A DNA stretch of 64,000 bases from Corydoras sp. C115 (GCA_019802505.1 JAFMOC010000105.1:800001-864000); one strand, 5' to 3'; counted from the first letter of the stretch, positions 20,391 through 32,248 are shown. The notes: generated from the sequence alone by a model not told the origin. Program-made: numbers and translations.

Positions 20391-21880
20391 ACTTTTTTAG
20401 TCTAATTTTGTCATTGTTTGAACTTAATCAACTCAACTTCAATCTCCACATAAACTCTCCATAACATTTTAAAAAGGAGAACATTAACAGTAAAGACTTT
20501 TCAAGCTGCCAAGGGGTCAAGTCCATTTTTAACCTATTAATGTAGGATAAGAAATGTAATGCTCCAGTATGTGTCTGCCTGCATTAAGAATCCAGCTGTC
20601 AACCAGAGTGACTTACACTTGAGACGCAATAACTATCAAAAGTCCTTGGGGTTAACTTTTTATTACACGACAGTGGCAATTTGTGGCTTAGGTTTGAACC
20701 TGGAACCGTCTGCTTAACCAGTCTCCTAGCTGCTGCTACATAGTAAGCTCCCAAGACAATTGCACTAAATTAGCTTTTTTAATCATAGACGTTTGAGCCA
20801 TATATTAAAACTTAGAACCAAAATATTCTACTTTTATGTACTACAGCACACACTTGTAATCATAACTCCAATTGGATTGACTCGCATATACACATGACAA
20901 AGTGTCACAAGTTCCAAGTATTAACATGTCAAGAAAAGTGAAGCATTAGGTGACACAGAGGGGAAAAAGGCCAAGTCTGAAGCCAGTGGAGCTTGTAGTA
21001 TTACACATTAAACAGCCACCTTGTAGTACTTTCTCGTCTGAGTTGTAATTGCCCAAACCCAACTGTGACTTTCTAAGAATGGCAGCGATGCTCGGAAACC
21101 TTTCTGATATTCGAAGTGTGTCGCTGTTCCTTATGTATGTATTATGTCAAACTTATAGACCTTTATTTCCGTCTGCTCAGGATTTAGAATGGTCTGGAAA
21201 GCATATCGCGACTGAGTAATCAGAAACAGTCTGACGGCTGCACAACGGGTCATGTCTCTTTGATTCTGAGGATATTGTGAACTTTAGCATCGAGCTGCAC
21301 TAAACATCGAGTTTATGTGGTAAATAACCTGTAAGCTGTAAAAGGAAGCCATATTTTATTTCCTGATAATATCAGTGACTTTCATAAGACTTCAAAGAAT
21401 TGTTCATGTTTCAACTCATTAACAGGCCTATAACCAGGATTCTGAAGTCTGCCCCGGAGCCTTTACCTTATAAAGAAGGACATTTTTCCCATGTAATATA
21501 GAAGCCTCTTGTAAATACCTAAAGCTTTTTAAAAAAAGTAGAAAGAGAACAAAAGTGAAAGCGGGTCAGACCTCATGCCAGGTCATTGTTTAGGCAGCTA
21601 TTTAGGGCTGGATTTACAAGGTCATTAATAGCTTCTGATAGAAAATGGAATCTTGCCACTGATATCAACAGGAACATGTGTAGACAACCTGTGGCTCATT
21701 TGGTGTGTCAGCTGAGGCAGCTGTTAGAGGAGGAGTAGACCTTTTCTCCTACATGACTATATAAGAACCCACTTGCAGAATATTAATATAACTAAATGTC
21801 AAATGAAAATGTCGGTAACACTTTACCTTAACCAGTATTCATAATGCATTATTTATTTATTTTTTCATATTATATGATAT
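20391..21880. other. Intergenic, no gene seen
   Basis: Unique-looking sequence without recognised repeats or exons. Confidence 0.35.
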
Positions 21881-22116
21881 TGGGTGGCTTATTGGTTAGC
21901 ACGTTCGCCTCTCAGCGCTAGGGATTCCTGGTTCGAATCCCAATCTGGGTGGAGTTTCCGTGTTCTCCTCGTGTCTGCGTAGGTTTCCTTCGGGTTCTCC
22001 GGTTTCCTCCCACAGTCCAAAAACATGGGTCATGGTCAATTGAATTCTTCAAATTGCCCCATATAGAGTGTGTCTGTGTGAGTGAGTGTGTGCCCAGCAA
22101 TAGATTGGCACCCTGT
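21881..22116 (+). mobile_element. V-SINE, right side cut off
   Basis: Head and central domain are well preserved (GGTTCGAATCCCAATCTGGG). Sequence breaks off at GGCACCCTGT, where siblings continue CCTGGGTGTATC. The break abuts the inverted repeat that starts at 22129. Confidence 0.85.
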
Positions 22117-22128
22117 ATTGTATTGTAT

Positions 22129-22673
22129 ACGAATTGGCTGAGTAGTGACGTAAACGCTATTTCCAAGATGGCTGAACAGTTAATCAAGATATCAAATAAT
22201 AACCTACAATTTGTAGGTCAATTCTAATAGAATCTGCCCAGAAATGGATTGGAGCCCTGTCCTGGCTGTATCTGCCCAGCGCCCGAAACATTCTCCCCTG
22301 GATGGGCAAAGGGAATCCTACCGCTACCCTAATAGATCACTGCTACATCATATTGCTAATTGGTGTTCTATAAGTGTTTTTCATCTTAAATATTACAAAC
22401 TATCATTTGCTATTGTTGATGTTTTAAAAATAACATTTCTATTAGAATTCATCCATCCATTATCTTCCGCTTTATCCTATATTAGGGTCGCAGGGGGGTT
22501 TCCCTTGCCCATCCAGGGGAGAACGTTTCGGGTGCTGGGCAGATACAGCCAGGACAGGGCTCCAATCCATTTCTGGGCAGATTCTATTAGAATTAACCTA
22601 CAAATTGTAGGTTATTATTTGATATCTTATTTAACTTGGAAATAGCGTTTATGTCACCACTCAGCCAATTCGT
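22129..22673. repeat. Large imperfect inverted repeat containing SINE pieces
   Basis: Left arm 22129-22335 and right arm about 22478-22673 are reverse complements, separated by about 142 bp. Outer ends are ACGAATTGGCTGAGTAGTGA and its complement ending CAGCCAATTCGT. Each arm holds the palindromic CCTACAATTTGTAGG-like motif and the same V-SINE right half. The right arm lacks about 15 bp present in the left (GATGGCTGAACAG region). Confidence 0.85.
22450..22581 (-). mobile_element. 5'-truncated V-SINE with 13-bp TSD
   Basis: Only the 3' 132 bp are present, from the (GGAT) tail complement to TTTCTGGGCAGA. Perfect flanking repeats TTCTATTAGAATT lie at 22437-22449 and 22582-22594. A truncated 5' end with intact TSDs is the signature of incomplete target-primed reverse transcription. 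Confidence 0.88.
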
Positions 22674-23400
22674 GCTGCATCGAATATTTCGATGTATCAT
22701 TAGCTTCCGAATTCACAGGGTGTCCATGTGGCACTTCCTCATGGAAGATCGTTTTTCTGATAAAACCAACAACACTTGAAACTGTCAGATAATGTGCTTT
22801 ATAGAAATGTTGTATCTTTGTAAAGTTTGAACCCGATCCATGTGCGCTCCTTATTGTTTTACGCATGAATCCTGAGCTAGGCAGAAGGAAACTCTATGAC
22901 TTTTTCCTCTTCATCAGTTCCTAACCTCAAAGTACTTTTGAATCTGAATGACCACCCAGACACACTTGCAATTTTAATTTTTTTTTGCAATTTTGACTGC
23001 TTCAAAGTCTCTAATTGCCTTTTTATATTGTTGTCTGTGGTTTGGCATTGGAATTCCCAACAAATCACTGAAGTTTGATGGTCAGGTGTTAACATACTCT
23101 TAGCAGGGGTGTGCTCTGAGACCCTCTTGGTTGTACTCCTGACTTTCCGGCTATTGTTTCTGAAAAATGCAACGTTGGTTTGTGTTGCTGTAAGCACCAC
23201 AGTCATAAATGCTTTGCTTGCAACTGATGTTTGTGTGGTATTGACCACTGATTCCACATAATAAAAGCTGTTCAGGCTTTAATCCTGGCTTTGTGTGTGT
23301 GCACATACAGCCTGCTTGCACCTAGCATCCTCGCCTGACAATCCTGGTCCAAAATTAAGGATGAATTCCATGCCTGCATGCTGTGTGTGAAAGAGACAAT
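22674..23400. other. Intergenic, run of adjacent minus-strand frames
   Basis: Three consecutive minus frames (23556-23272, 23257-22877, 22866-22654; 94, 126 and 70 codons) tile about 900 bp with gaps of about 10-15 bp. I recognise no domain. They could be a decayed gene or chance. Confidence 0.3.
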
Positions 23401-24150
23401 CTCTGTCCATTGCATAACAGCGAGGACAGTCGTACAAATAACGACTTCCTCTGTATTTTTAAGGGGGCACCGCAGCTGGCAAGCAAACATGGCAATGGCG
23501 ACAGGAGGCCCTTTAACACCGAAGACAGTCTGCGTAAACACGGGGAGCGTTCTCACGGAGGCGGCCGCCGCTGAGAGTCTTCAAGCTGTTTCAAGAGGGA
23601 ATTTCCACGTCGCCCCAAAGTGTTTGACGTCTCCCCAGCGTTATTTATGTTTATTTGCGACGCACAGGGATGTTGGGAAGGGGAAATTTTGGAAAATCGC
23701 TCACACGTGATGGCTTGGTCATGTAATCCAAGAAGAGCGTAATAAAACTTTGAACGGACAGGAAGGATTGTATACAGTATGTGTGTGAAGTGGGTCGATG
23801 CCGGATTGTCCACTATTACAAGTGTGCGGGCGCCGTTCGGGCTTTGTTTACGTGTGTGTCATGTGCGTGTGGTGTGAGATATAATTAACAGGTCAGCTAG
23901 CATGACAGGCCTCTCCTTCTGCGTGCCATTAATCCGGCAGTGCGGACACATGCCGTTCCAGTTTGCGGCTTTAGTGGGGGGATTTTCACAGAATTAATAA
24001 CCAGCGACACGCTGCCGGCGCCGGGCTCGGTGAATCAAGCATCTGTCGTGATATTAAAATGATATCTGTACTGACGCCTATGTGCAAGGCATACCTGCAG
24101 CCCATCCGTCAAGGCAACTGCAACCTGATAGTCCATTCTGCGGACTCTGT
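23401..24150. other. GC-richer single-copy block
   Basis: CpG-containing unique sequence, including GGAGGCGGCCGCCGCTGAGA, GTGCGGGCGCCGTTCGGGCT and CTGCCGGCGCCGGGCTCGGT. No exon signals or repeats are seen. Candidate regulatory element by composition only. Confidence 0.35.
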
Positions 24151-24496
24151 TTCGCTTTCCTTCTCCTAATTTCACTCTTTCTTTTCCTCATCCATCTCTT
24201 TACCCTTATGGAACCTTGAGTTTGGCTTGTAAGATGGTTGAAATAAATCTTTTCTTAGGCGTATGAGCAATCAGCGTATAAGCATTTGTGTTATGGAACA
24301 ATTACAACCATATGGCATTAGAGTAACTGAATGGACAATATATACCAATAAAAGCACTATTTACATGATTTAACGCTGTGACTTTATTAATATGACACTA
24401 TGAGTTTTTAAAATGTTGTTGTCTATTGTTATATATTATATATGGTATAAGATCAAAAATATGCAAACACCCCCTTCATATATATATATATATGAA
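24151..24496. other. Intergenic with short (TA)n
   Basis: Nothing recognised apart from (TA)n at about 24478-24494. Confidence 0.35.
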
Positions 24497-25010
24497 GTTC
24501 CTCATACTCATCCAGTCACTGGGAAGATGCACACTGGACGCCAATACACACACTGCCTTACACAGATAGACATATATACACTATTTAGGGGCAATTAACA
24601 TAGGGGCAAGCCAATTTACCTTCAATACATGTTTTTTGGACTGTGGGAGGAAACCGGAGAACCCAAAGAAAATCCACCTGAACAAAAGGAGAACATGAAA
24701 ACTTCACCCATTCCAACCTGGATCCCCAGCTCTGAATTGTGAACCTGCTAACCACTATGCCACCTTAATGATCTTAATGACCCCCAGAAACCAGGGTCTC
24801 TGGTTTCCTTCCACAGTCCAAAAAACATAGATTTAAGGTGAAGTGACTGCTCTAAAATGCCCCATCTGAATTAATTTCATGTGTCTGTGTGAGTGAGTGT
24901 GTGCCCAGTGATGGATAGGTACCCTGTCCTCCTGGTTGTCTCAGCCCAGCGCCATGGAGAACCATGGCATGGAGAACCCCCCCCCCCCTAGAATAATTGT
25001 AAGTTAATGA
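24497..25010. mobile_element. Back-to-back diverged V-SINEs
   Basis: A minus copy (24497-24765) ends with its head (GCTAACCACTATGCCACC). After about 25 bp a headless plus copy starts at about 24790 (GGTCTCTGGTTTCCTTCCAC) and ends in a 13-C run near 24975. The junction differs from the two composites, so this may be an independent arrangement. Confidence 0.75.
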
Positions 25011-26130
25011 GAGAATATGATTGGATGTATAAAAAGCTTTAAGCTATTTTTTGGCATAGTTTAATATATTTTTAAGGAGTTAACTGCTGATCATTTTGTT
25101 ATTTATGACCTTAACGAGTTGCACTGCTTCTGTACTCCTCTGAAAATAGTGTTTTATTATTAAACCATCTTCATTCTAGATGATTTTCCAAGGGAAATAC
25201 AAACAGAGCTAATATCCTCATAAAACCCCTTTCCCTGATAGTTTTACTTTATATTTTCAAGCTGTTTGGTAAATTACTAGCATCGGTCGGATGCATTTCT
25301 GCACACACATGCTTACATTGCTAATATTAAAGCATGAGACAGAACGAATGACTAGAACATTTATACTCAGAATAACAATAGCATATGAGGAGTTACAGTA
25401 CATGACTGCTCAACTGCTGCAGTGTAGCTGAGCCAAAAACCCAACGGCTGTGATCAAATTAGCTGATTTGATTAGGTGTTAAACAGGAAATAAAGTCAGT
25501 GTGCGCTCATTTGTCCTGACAGTACTCTGGGTGCCAGTTAGCAACCCATTAGTGGAATTATGAGTGTCCATTTCACAGATGAGCATGGGAAAAGTAGGAA
25601 AAGCAGGACAGTTGTGTAGATTTTGAAGCCCTGACCTAATTTTGGTGATATAAAGGCTAGTTTACACCAATAGCTTTGACAACAATCTCCAATTTGCACC
25701 AATTACGCCGAGGTGTGAAGCTTTATATATTCAGTTTTCAGCATTTAGCAGAATATATATCACTTTAACCATTGCTCAGACAGTAGCCTACCAGTTAAAG
25801 ACTTCAGTCACAGGTCCAAGCTAAAGCTTCTACAATGGTCCAGTACTTTTTTCCACTGAACCTACTACTGCTACTTGATTTTGAAATGAGAGAGGACTAC
25901 TAGAACTATATAATAACCTGCATCACTCTGTTATGGTGTAAATGTAATATTTTTTACTGTATTGTTAGGCCCCAATAATAATAGTGAAGGAATTTTAGGT
26001 AACTACTTAATTCTTAGCAACTAGGCCTTTTTTTAACTAGGCTCTTCAAAACCTATGTACAGAGGTCATTACATCAGACATTCAAGCAAACCTAAGGTAA
26101 AGACTCTAAAGACAAAAATAGGATCAATAT
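25011..26130. other. Intergenic, no gene seen
   Basis: AT-rich unique sequence; no recognised features. Confidence 0.35.
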
Positions 26131-26350
26131 TGGTAGCTCAGTGGTTAGGGTGATGGGCCAGCAATCTAAAGGTTGTGGGTTTAAATCCCAAATCCACCAA
26201 TGCTGTCAAGTGAGCCCTTGAGCAAGCCCCTAAACTCACATTGCTCCAGGGGGCTGTATGGTGAACCCTGTGCTCTGACCCCAGTCATCAAGTTGCAATA
26301 CTTGCAAGTCGTGTTGGATAAGTTCGTCTGCTAAATGATCTAAGGTAAAT
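26131..26350 (+). mobile_element. tRNA-derived SINE with LINE-type tail (second SINE family)
   Basis: The head TGGTAGCTCAGTGGTTAGGG gives box A, and GGTTGTGGGTTTAAATCCCA gives box B. The body has CCCTTGAGCAAGCCCC and GCTCCAGGGGGCTGTATGGT. The 3' end, CTTGCAAGTCGTGTTGGATA then GTCTGCTAAATGATCTAAGG, matches the fish LINE tail seen at 38805. Known biology: such SINEs borrow a partner LINE's 3' end for mobilisation. Confidence 0.82.
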
Positions 26351-26747
26351 TTGAACTGTTAAGGAAAATTAAGCCAGACAGTTACGTTTAGTTGGTACAC
26401 AATTCCATTATTTCTATTTCTAAAGGATTCTTAAGTATTTATAACTTTTATATGTATTCTTTTTTATTGTTTTGTATTAGATCCAGTTAAAGATAGTGAC
26501 ATCTCATAAAGTACAGCCTTGAAACCAAAGGTTTATACTATTTCTCAATCATTGAGTCTTATTCATTTCATATATTGGGAGACATTTGTGAGCTCATTTG
26601 GGTCCAGATTTCTACAACTCTTCATGCATAACCAGATTTGTGATGTCAGAAACCATTATTGTATGAGGTCCGCTTATTTAAAAAAACCTACTTACGAGGT
26701 CAGAATAAAAGCATTGACTTTCTGTCTTTAACTGAAACCAACACAAA
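26351..26747. other. Intergenic, no gene seen
   Basis: No recognised feature apart from the left TSD of the next SINE at 26739-26747. Confidence 0.35.
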
Positions 26748-26946
26748 CTATCTCTATATGGGGCAATTTGGAGAATTTAATTGACCTTGATCCATGTTTT
26801 TGGGCTGTGGGAGGAAACCGGAGAACTCAGATGAAACCCACACGGACAAGGGGAGAACATGGAAACACCACTCGGATTGGGATTCGAACCGGGAATCCCT
26901 AACGCTGAGAGGAGAACATGCTAACCACTAAGCCGCCATACCGCCT
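26748..26946 (-). mobile_element. 3'-shortened V-SINE with TSD
   Basis: It contains head, box B and central domain but ends at the ATATAGAG region, lacking the right about 140 bp and the GGAT tail. A perfect 9-bp TSD, CAACACAAA, flanks it at 26739-26747 and 26947-26955. The insertion therefore appears to have been short from the outset. Confidence 0.85.
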
Positions 26947-26955
26947 CAACACAAA

Positions 26956-27449
26956 TCAATAAAAATAAAAAGAGTACACATACAAATCATGCAAGTCATA
27001 TAAATTCCTATAGAAATAGCATTTATGGCATTGTGTGCCATGACTGTCCAGTTCTATTTTCCTTGTAACTCCACCCATTTTCCTCTTTTCGTGTTCAGAT
27101 TGCTTACAATGCAAAATGACGCATTGAAATTGTGCTTTGAGATGAACATTGTGTGTGAAGTAGAAAATCCTGCATCATCATTCCTCTGATCTGGGAGCAG
27201 TCCTTGAGACGAGTACGGATAAAAAAAAGGCCAAGTGTGAGGACAGTATGGCCTTTAGGGACAAGAACTTGGCGTACGTCTGTAAACAGGGGAGGTTGTG
27301 GTTGTTACAGGCCGTAAAACTAATCATGTGCTTGGGGTCACTGAGCAGCCTGTTGAGATGCCGAGGCCCTTCAGGCTTTTACGGTTTAATGTTTCTAAGG
27401 AGAAATCAAAGTACTTAGAAAGTACATTACGAATATATTGCTAACTTAC
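26956..27449. other. Intergenic, no gene seen
   Basis: Unique-looking sequence. Confidence 0.35.
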
Positions 27450-28600
27450 ACACAATTACACGTTTTTCTCCTTCACACTTTGTGCTCGAGTGCTTGTAAT
27501 GACGCCACCAGAAGATAACGAAGCCCGGTGCTCGTTTTTTCCGACGGGGTGTTAAAAAATTGTACTTGAAAGTGTTTGTCTAGGGTGTTTGTGTGTGTGT
27601 GTGTGCATGTGGGTGTGTGTGTGTGCATGACTACCATTTACAAAAATTGAGGGCAGGCCCTCTCAGGCTAAAATTAATGAACTGAGAACGACCTTGATCA
27701 ATGATTCAAAGCTGGGAGCGACGCGGCGCTCCCTCCTCCACCAGCCTCTGCCCTGTCGTTCATCAAGTGGCCGCTTTTGATCTGCGAGCTGAATCGCGTG
27801 CGCTGCCCCAATCAGCACACGGGCCGAAAAACCCAGCACTCTCCTCCCAGTGAAACGACATTAACCGCACTAATTGAATCCAACGCTGGTCACTGAGGGT
27901 CAGACGTTTGTTTGCTGGGAAAACGATCAGAAAAAAAGAAGGTTTACGTTTCGCTGAGGGCATGTTTAAAACGTTTAATCACGTCGTCTCTGTCCAAAGC
28001 ATTCAAAAGGGATTATGGTAAACGAAGTTGACTTCCTGATTGAAAACATCGTTCTGTTAGTTATGAAAAGTTTGGAAGACACAGAGGCCCGTCGCCTCTT
28101 ATTAAAAAAAAGAATGAAGGGTGGGGGCGGGGAAGGGGGCACAATGAAAAACAGAATAACAAGCAGGAGTGTTTTCTAAGAATAGAGGGATTATGCGGAT
28201 TGCTTCTTCGTTTCTTCTCTTCCTGTCTGTCTTGCTAGGTGTCTGGGCTGCTGTGTCTCACTCGCCAGGGATAAACTCATCCCTTTTTCTGCTGCGTTTT
28301 GGCAGGCCTTCCTTTGCACTTCATAACCTTGACTGAGGATAGACTCTACAATGCATAAATAAAGCACAGGAGTGGACAGTGCTCCTGGCTTCTTCCCGAA
28401 AACAGGTCGTTAGTGGGATTTTTGAAGTTTTTTTTTTCTTCCAGCGTTCATCATGATTACCCCGAGAGGCAAGGATCGCAAGGTCCGGATTATTGAATCG
28501 CACATCTGCTTTAATATCACCGCGCTGCCTTCGTGAGGGCATTATAACACTTGGCTTGAATGTCCAAGTCTCTACCAGGAAGCCATTCCTGGCTTATTTG
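27450..28600. other. GC-richer single-copy blocks
   Basis: Two repeat-free stretches stand out (27450-27960 and 28080-28560) with sequences such as GAGCGACGCGGCGCTCCCTC and TAATGACGCCACCAGAAG. Short AT-rich homeodomain-like cores (TAAT) occur, but such cores are common by chance. A TG-rich patch lies at 27588-27625. Candidate conserved non-coding DNA. Confidence 0.35.
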
Positions 28601-29445
28601 TGGGAGGACGTCGTCACTACAAAGAAACCCCTTCAACCGTGGCACATCTGTTGTGTATGTTTATGACTGTTTATGAAACTTGTACAATTATATGCTCAAC
28701 CCTTTATTGTTCTTATTAACATTCTCATTTAATTCCTGTCCTTATTTTGGTTTGAAACCGGTCACTGTTTTGTTTTTCATTTTTGGAGTTCTGTAGCCTT
28801 ACAAAAATAATTTGCTGGTTTTATGAGCTGTAGTCACTTACTTTTAAATACAGTCTTCACCCCATATATCACGAGAGGGCTTTTCATTTGATCCATAGAC
28901 CGCAGCATGCCAACCCCTTCCATTTAAAACGTAATATGGGAAGAACCAGGAAAAGTTCAACCAATATGATATTCAGAAGCCTGAAAGCTGATTGCTTCTA
29001 CACATGTCACAGTCAGCACTCTGGTACTTTTTAAAGTGAACCTTTGGCCATAGTTTAAGGTTGCCTCGAGTCACTTTTGGACTGGACTTTGGGTTGGCCA
29101 CATGTTGGCATGGATCAGAGCTGTTTTGAAGCTTCTAAAGGGTTCTGATCTACGTTACCACTAAAAAGTCTCGGGTTAGCTTTGGGCAAACTGCATGATA
29201 CATGGAAGTCATCTGGTTCCAGGACAAGGCAGAAATAACAGGATTTGAAAAGTACATCCTTTGGCCAAATGTATGTAAAGCATTATATAACATCACATCA
29301 AATATATAAGCAGCATGGAAGCCTACAGTTATATACGCAGTCATACAAGGCCCTAACTACAACTCAATGATTAAAGCTGGATGCTTAGTGTATAGAAACT
29401 ATGTAACATATCTATATACTCTAAAAATAACTTTATTAGAATATA
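28601..29445. other. Intergenic, no gene seen
   Basis: Unique-looking sequence. Confidence 0.35.
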
Positions 29446-29957
29446 CAGTAGCAGTCAAAAGTTTGGACACATCCCCTTTTTGCTCCAATAATTGTCCATG
29501 TTCTCAGTTCCACTTCCTGTAAAGGTGGACTTTGTAGTCCTACAATTCCAGACTGTTCATCTGTTTGTGGACTACAGTACATACTGTGTACTCTGTTCTA
29601 ATGGTCAGGACCTCAATAGTACCACCGCAGAACAGGGAATATTTGGTTGATGCATAATTCCTATGCCAGCAGTGTCACTGAGGTGGAGAAATGAAACTAT
29701 AGCAACACTGCTGCACTAAAACCCCCTCACCACATCAGTGTCACTGCAGAACTGACAATAAACAAATCCACCACCCAAATGATACCTGTTCTGTGATGAT
29801 CCTGACCAATAGAGAACAAAGAACCAACAGGGGACTAACAAAAACAAAGAACACAGATGAACTACAGTCTGTAATTGTGAAATTCCGTCTATATGGTAAG
29901 TGGAGGAATCGGACAATAGACCAAAAAGGGGGTGTGTCCAAATTTTGAGTGATACTG
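29446..29957. mobile_element. Full-length Tc1-type foldback MITE
   Basis: About 512 bp, starting CAGTAGCAGTCAAAAGTTTG and ending with the complement (AATTTTGAGTGATACTG). TA lies outside the left end; the right end is slightly altered. The arms are imperfect reverse complements over about 200 bp: ATGGTCAGGACCTCAATAGT on one side, ATGATCCTGACCAATAGAGA on the other. It has no transposase frame, so it must have moved with an enzyme supplied elsewhere. Tc1/mariner membership is inferred from the terminal sequence and TA. Confidence 0.85.
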
Positions 29958-30299
29958 GATATATTTAAAATATTCAAGGAAAAGTAATAATGTACTCAAG
30001 ACGTCCCGAGGCTCGTTTGTTGTTGCTTTCACAGTCCATAAAATAGTAGTGGTCCTGCTCTAACCTATAATTAATACTGGCACGAGGTAAAATGCACATA
30101 AAATCTAGTTTAAATAGATGAGTTTTATATTTAATATAATTAGTGGCACAACAGCAGTGAAAGGTCATGGGGGTGTGATCTCCCCGTGTAGCCAGCTCCT
30201 CAGAGCGAGGGGGAATGGTGATGTCAAAGTCAGGATTAGATGAAAGAGCTAAAGGGCTAAGGTCCATAGACACTGGCCAGGTCAGGCCTATAATGCATT
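29958..30299. other. Intergenic, no gene seen
   Basis: A 99-codon minus frame (29974-30273) has no recognisable domain. Confidence 0.35.
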
Positions 30300-31070
30300 A
30301 CCGTCTGCCCTCATGATCACTGATCAAGGAATGGAGGGCAAGAATGTGCCTCCTTCGTGTCTTCTGAATCTGTAGCTATTGATGACCTGCCACAGGTTAA
30401 GCCAGCTTTGAGGTGATATGAGAAAAATCCATACTGCGGTTGATTCAGTGTACAGATTTGTGTGTCGAGACAAACTTGCCTTTAAAGTCCATTTTCATGA
30501 GGCCTTTTCCTGAACTCACCCAGTATAAGCAAATGGAGATCTACAGTCTCAGTTTCAACTCATAATGTTTTGCGAGGTATGAAGCCGCGAGCAGATAGTC
30601 AAAGGGTTTCTTACGATTTTGCTTAATGGCCCTTTCAACAGCTAAAAGCACCTAGTTACAAATTTGCTGAAAGCCGCTCACCATAAACGGCTTTAACCTT
30701 CCTCTACCTTTCATCCCTCCCTGGAGTGCCACAGGGTACAAAGAGATGGTGGAGATTGGGAAGCAAACACGCTGCGGCCTGGGACTCCACATAGAGCGAC
30801 AGAAAAGAGAGAGCCATGAGTCATCGGGGCCTGCTAATGGCCTGCCGTGTTTAAATATCATTACCCTGACTGTAGGGACTTGAAGACGCTGCCAAAGGGG
30901 GCATCTTTAACCCCGACATGGCTGCTATTAGGCCATGACAAAGTACAGAGCTGGCCAATCAGGCAGACACTGAGCAAATCAAGATTTATGGGCACCATCT
31001 CCCACCATAAGTGGAGGGAGAAAACAGAGCTGGGTGCCAGACGGAAGAGTGAACGAAATATTGAGTAGGA
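30300..31070. other. Single-copy block, possible conserved non-coding DNA
   Basis: Repeat-free, moderate GC, no splice-flanked frame. Selected only because of its lack of repeats and balanced composition. Confidence 0.25.
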
Positions 31071-31705
31071 CATAGGATGACTCTGTTAAGAAAAGCTGAC
31101 AAGTTATGGAGCATTCCGAAATTAAGTGCAGAATAGGGAAGAATAATGTTGTGGGACCCAAAATTTACAGGAAAATGTTTGAAATTACTGAAGGATGTCC
31201 GTAGTCACTGTGGTTTGTGCAGAAATGATTAATATCTACGTAAATGATACAGATTTTGCTTCATATAGGAGAGTTATGTTTACTTTTGAGTGTGTGCTTT
31301 TATATTTATATGAGTTTTCATTGCTTATCCGGTCGCAAACAATCTGTGTAATCCAAAATATCTCCTTTTAAATCAAATGTACTTCCAATCAATTTGTTCT
31401 AGACTCCAAAATACATAAAATACATTTTCTAGAAAATAAATATAGTGTTTAATATTGAAAACAGAACAAATGAATACAAAAAACAGAACAAAGTATACCC
31501 ATATTTATATTATTTAATAAAAAAATCATACACTTTTTTAAAATAAAAAATATGAAACACTGATGTGAATGAACATAACAGAACGACATTCACGTTTCTC
31601 ACCGTCCAACTTTTTTTGATTGATCTAAATGAATAATGACTTTATTATATAACTTTTAACTTTTAAGCGCATTAAGGCCTTTCGCTCCTTTTTCCTTTTT
31701 CACCA
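31071..31705. other. Intergenic, AT-rich, no gene seen
   Basis: No recognised features. Confidence 0.35.
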
Positions 31706-32042
31706 CAGTGGAACCTATCGTGGATGGCGACTTTGCGTACATGCAGCCGATTTGAATGCTGCTTTTGAATGTTTTTAATGAATTCATTCTTCAACTCAAT
31801 CGTTAATTTTTATTTATTTATTTTTTGATGGGTGACTGGATCTAGAAACTTTTTTTGGTTCCATGATGGAGCGTAAAGATCTTAACTTTACATTTACTTA
31901 GCGAGGGAAACCTCTAACGAGGTCAATAAAATTTGTGCACATGGCACATGAACATTCCAATTAAATCCGTAGCAACTGGTCAAAACAGAGACATAATTTT
32001 CACTGAGATAATCGATGAACACCAAATTTTTTAAATTGACAT
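31706..32042 (-). mobile_element. Degenerate pogo/Tigger-like element, inverted relative of 2750-3035
   Basis: The left edge is CAGTGGAACCTATCGTGG. Internal CAATAAAATTTGTGCACATGG and AGCAACTGGTCAAAACAGAG are the reverse complement of 2823-2890. The segment near GATAATCGATGAACACC matches 2795-2815 in reverse. The other terminal repeat is eroded. Confidence 0.55.
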
Positions 32043-32242
32043 ATATTACATACTATACACATGGCACTTTACTTTTACTTACTTTTACTATGCCGCTTTA
32101 CTTTATTGTATATTTTAGTACTTTTTGTTTGATTTCACTGTGCTTATATAAACTTATATTTTATATATTTCTTTTTATATATAAACATGACTAATGGAGC
32201 ATCTGTAAAAACTGCAATCCCCCCTGGGGATTAATTAAAGCA

Positions 32243-32248
<6 letters not shown>

